Shown piece by piece: positions 6,642 to 8,802 of a stretch of 8,802 nucleotides of DNA. Origin of the DNA: Ramlibacter sp. (lineage in GTDB: Bacteria > Pseudomonadota > Gammaproteobacteria > Burkholderiales > Burkholderiaceae_C); the NCBI GenBank assembly GCA_025351615.1, contig JANXVP010000045.1:1-8802 (forward strand), in the 5' to 3' direction. The position numbers and the translations under genes were made by a program. Below the pieces are notes generated by a model, which did no database searches, was not told the origin of the DNA, and saw nothing but the letters and a program-made list of their open reading frames with translations. Every line of letters begins with the position of its first letter. Positions within the stretch are counted from its first letter, which is position 1.

Positions 6642-8802
6642 TCAGTTGATTTCTGCGAGGAAACGCTGGGCGCGTGTCTTGAGGTCGCCCGAAGCCTCGG
6701 CCAGGACTTCTTCGGCCAGGCTGCGCGCGCCATCGGGATCGCCGATGGCATTGAACTCCTGCGCCAGGGCCAGCTTGGTGGCCAGCGGATCGTCGTTCTG
6801 GCTTTCCGGTTCGAAGCCGCCCGTGCTGCCGCCGTCCAGGTTGAGCAGCGGCGCGTTTGCTGAATCGGACGCAGCCACGGAACCGGCGCCTTTGGCTGCC
6901 GCTGTCGGCGCGGCCGGTGTTGTGCCGGGCAGGTCCAGCGACAACGACGCCATGTCGAACTCGATCATTCCCGAATCGATGGCTGTTGCCGCGGGGGTTG
7001 CCGCCGCGGCTGCAACGGGAGCGGGCGCCTTGACCGGCGCCGCCGGCGGTTCAGCGCTGAAGATCAGGCTGTTCTCCGAAAGCGTCAGGTCCGGCGCATC
7101 GAGCCGTGCGGGGAGGCTGATCGGCTGGGTCTTGTCCAGAGCCGGCGTCGCCACAGCGGCCGGATTGAAGTCCATGTCGAGTGAAGGCATGGGCTCATTC
7201 ACCGGCGCGGAAGCGGCGGGCATCCGTAATGCGGGCGGGGCTGCAGCCGGCGCAGTGACCGGCGCGTCGTCGCCCAGCGAGAAGTCCAGGTCGAGGTCGA
7301 GGTCGGACGCGCTGGGCGCCGCGGCAGGCTGGGCCTGGACGGCCTGCGTGGCAAGCGCCCCGGCAAAACCAGCTGCTCCCCCCGCCGCAGCCATGCTGCC
7401 CTCGGTGGGCTGGCCGCCCGGGCGGTAAAGCGGGTTGCCGGCATCCAGTTCCTGGCCCAGCTCGCAGATATGTTCCCATTCCGGGCCTTCGCCGTGGGTC
7501 AGGCTGTAGGCCTCGGTCGCAACCAGTTCGAAGGCCTTGGCATCGCGGCGCTTGGAGTAGATTTCCAGCAGCTTGCTGTGGATTGCCACGCGCTGCGGAC
7601 TGGTCCGCATCGCTTCCTTGAGGATTTCCTCGGCCTGCAGGTCGCGGCCATAGGCCAGGTAGACGTCGGCTTCGGCGACCGGATCGACGTCGCCCGCGGC
7701 ATCCAGCTGACTCGGCGAATAGACCATGGACGAGCCGGTGGGGCTGCCCTCGTTGGTGTCGATTCGCTGGCCACCACTGGCGCCGAAGAACGAGTCTGGC
7801 TGCAGCCGGCTTTCAAGAAAGGAACTGTCGACCTGGGACGTCTTTTTGCGCTGCCGGGCCCGATAGAAGCCGACCCCAAGCAGCAGGGCGATCAGGCCGC
7901 CGGCTGCCGCTGGCACGACCGGGTTTTCGAGCAGATCGTCGAGCAGGCTCGACTCGACGGCCGAGGTCGGGACCGGGGGCCTTGCAACGGAGGCCGCTGC
8001 CTTGGGCGCCGTTGGCGCCGTCGGGGGGGTCGGCGCCGAAGCCACCAGTGTGGGCGGCAAGGCGGTTGAGGTCGACGTTCCTGCTGCCAGTGCGGGCGCA
8101 GAAGCGGCAGAAGCCGCCGCCGTCGGCAGCACAGGGGCGGGAGTTGGCGCCGGGGTCGGGGCAGGGGGGGGTGCCGGCGTGGGAGCAGGTGTCGGCGCAG
8201 GGGTGGGGGCGGGAGTGGGTGCGGGTGTCGGAGCGGGCGTCGGAGCGGCTGTCGGAGCGGCTGTCGGAGCGGGAGCAGGCGCAACTGCTGCAGGACGCGC
8301 AGCGGTGGCAGCGGCGCCCGTGGTCAGCGCGGCACCCGTGCGGGCGCTGCTTGCCGCACGGCTTGGGGCGCCAGGGGTGCCCGTTGCCGTCCCCAGCTTG
8401 TTGAGGTCCGCAATGTTCTTGTTGAGCTCGGCAACCCGGGTGGATGCGTCCTTTGCGGCGCGGTCGCGGGCGACTTTCTCTTCATTGGCCTTGGCCTGGA
8501 CGCTGCCTTTGGATAGCGTCAGCTTGTCGGGCGTGGCGGCGACCGGCTTCTTCTCTTCCACCGAGGCCTGGATCCGGCCGCTGGCCTGCCGCTGGGCCGC
8601 ATCGATCCGGCTGGCCGGCACGCCCTCCGCGAGCTTGCGCCGAAATTCATTGAAGTCCCGGCTCTGCGCAAGCACGGTCTGGCTGGCTTCGGCCGCCGGA
8701 ACCGCACCGGCCTGGTCCGCCCCGGGGACCTCGAGCACTGCCCCGGACTTGAGCCGGTTCACGTTGCCGCCGCCAAACGCCTCAGGATTGGTGCGAAGCA
8801 TC
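6642..8802 (-). CDS. fimV: FimV-family polar pilus/motility protein, N-terminus outside window
   Basis: FimV is an inner-membrane, peptidoglycan-binding organiser of type IV pili, twitching and cell-pole assembly. The frame is open to the window edge, leaving about 720 residues; the signal peptide and most of the LysM region lie beyond. Numbering from the first visible Met (8801), the sequence LRTNPEAF...VNRLKSGAVLEVP (2-26) is the end of the LysM-type region. A likely coiled coil follows at 98-137, then a Pro/Ala/Thr linker at about 165-290. A single membrane helix (VVPAAAGGLIALLLGVGFY, 295-313) is followed by basic RARQRKK. A TPR-like segment comes next (about 365-455, with ADVYLAYGRDLQAEEILKEA). 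An acidic, Ala/Pro-rich spacer contains SDLDLDLDFSLGDD (499-512). The family C-terminal domain occupies 670-719 (DPLATKLALAQEFNAIGD through AQRFLAEIN). Periplasmic N-terminal and cytoplasmic C-terminal halves are inferred. It heads the minus-strand cluster. Confidence 0.93.
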   Translation of the reverse strand, partial: MLRTNPEAFGGGNVNRLKSGAVLEVPGADQAGAVPAAEASQTVLAQSRDFNEFRRKLAEGVPASRIDAAQRQASGRIQASVEEKKPVAATPDKLTLSKGSVQAKANEEKVARDRAAKDASTRVAELNKNIADLNKLGTATGTPGAPSRAASSARTGAALTTGAAATAARPAAVAPAPAPTAAPTAAPTPAPTPAPTPAPTPAPTPAPTPAPPPAPTPAPTPAPVLPTAAASAASAPALAAGTSTSTALPPTLVASAPTPPTAPTAPKAAASVARPPVPTSAVESSLLDDLLENPVVPAAAGGLIALLLGVGFYRARQRKKTSQVDSSFLESRLQPDSFFGASGGQRIDTNEGSPTGSSMVYSPSQLDAAGDVDPVAEADVYLAYGRDLQAEEILKEAMRTSPQRVAIHSKLLEIYSKRRDAKAFELVATEAYSLTHGEGPEWEHICELGQELDAGNPLYRPGGQPTEGSMAAAGGAAGFAGALATQAVQAQPAAAPSASDLDLDLDFSLGDDAPVTAPAAAPPALRMPAASAPVNEPMPSLDMDFNPAAVATPALDKTQPISLPARLDAPDLTLSENSLIFSAEPPAAPVKAPAPVAAAAATPAATAIDSGMIEFDMASLSLDLPGTTPAAPTAAAKGAGSVAASDSANAPLLNLDGGSTGGFEPESQNDDPLATKLALAQEFNAIGDPDGARSLAEEVLAEASGDLKTRAQRFLAEIN
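8133..8276 (-). repeat. Tandem 12-bp-type repeat encoding Pro-Ala-Pro-Thr units in the fimV linker
   Basis: This stretch encodes about a dozen four-residue units of the form (P/A)APT, at visible residues 176-223. The DNA shows imperfect 12-bp periodicity; for example, GTCGGAGCGGCT occurs twice in a row on the + strand near 8240-8262. It forms an extended periplasmic spacer between the LysM side and the membrane helix. Copy number could vary between strains without breaking the frame, since each unit is 12 bp. Confidence 0.8.
8164..8171. repeat. Homopolymer tract of eight G (eight C in the fimV sense strand)
   Basis: Within the fimV linker repeat, the coding strand has eight consecutive C residues covering visible residues 211-213 (Pro-Pro-Pro), where the flanking units read Pro-Thr-Pro. 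A second run, of seven G, lies at 8023-8029. Gain or loss of one base would shift the frame ahead of the membrane helix and the whole cytoplasmic part. Confidence 0.75.

Overview
The window (about 65% G+C by eye) looks like the chromosome of a betaproteobacterium of the order Burkholderiales, most likely Comamonadaceae or the Leptothrix/Rubrivivax group. The evidence is the gene order fimV-truA-trpF-trpB-trpA-accD, which is characteristic of these bacteria, together with Comamonadaceae-like protein sequences for TrpB, TrpA and AccD. This assignment rests on family knowledge; no database search was made.

Left part (1-2173). A 3'-terminal fragment of a FlaA1/WbpM/PglF-type UDP-sugar 4,6-dehydratase gene runs on the + strand. 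It converges on a minus-strand gene for a stand-alone LON substrate-binding-domain protein. That gene diverges across 52 bp from a plus-strand yggT-type membrane protein gene, which in turn converges on accD with only 12 bp between the stop codons.

Right part (2186-8802). Six genes lie head to tail on the minus strand. Read in transcription order they are fimV (5' end outside the window), truA, trpF, trpB, trpA and accD. The junctions are 19 bp, 4-bp overlap, 23-bp overlap, 4-bp overlap and 22 bp, so this is probably one transcription unit with translational coupling. It joins a polar organiser of type IV pili and motility (FimV), tRNA pseudouridylation (TruA), three tryptophan-pathway enzymes (TrpF, TrpB, TrpA) and the carboxyltransferase beta subunit of acetyl-CoA carboxylase (AccD).

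The main anomaly is in trpA. An amber (TAG) codon interrupts the frame at codon 107 (3570-3572), although both flanks are well-preserved TrpA sequence of normal total length. A Shine-Dalgarno-like AAGGA followed by an in-frame GTG lies just downstream, so a split protein is conceivable. A recent null mutation or a single-base sequence error is at least as likely. The other point of note is the Pro/Ala/Thr repeat and poly-C tracts in the fimV linker. No mobile element, CRISPR array, RNA gene or convincing new system was seen. Apart from trpA, this is ordinary core genome, and no gene-free stretch exceeds 52 bp.
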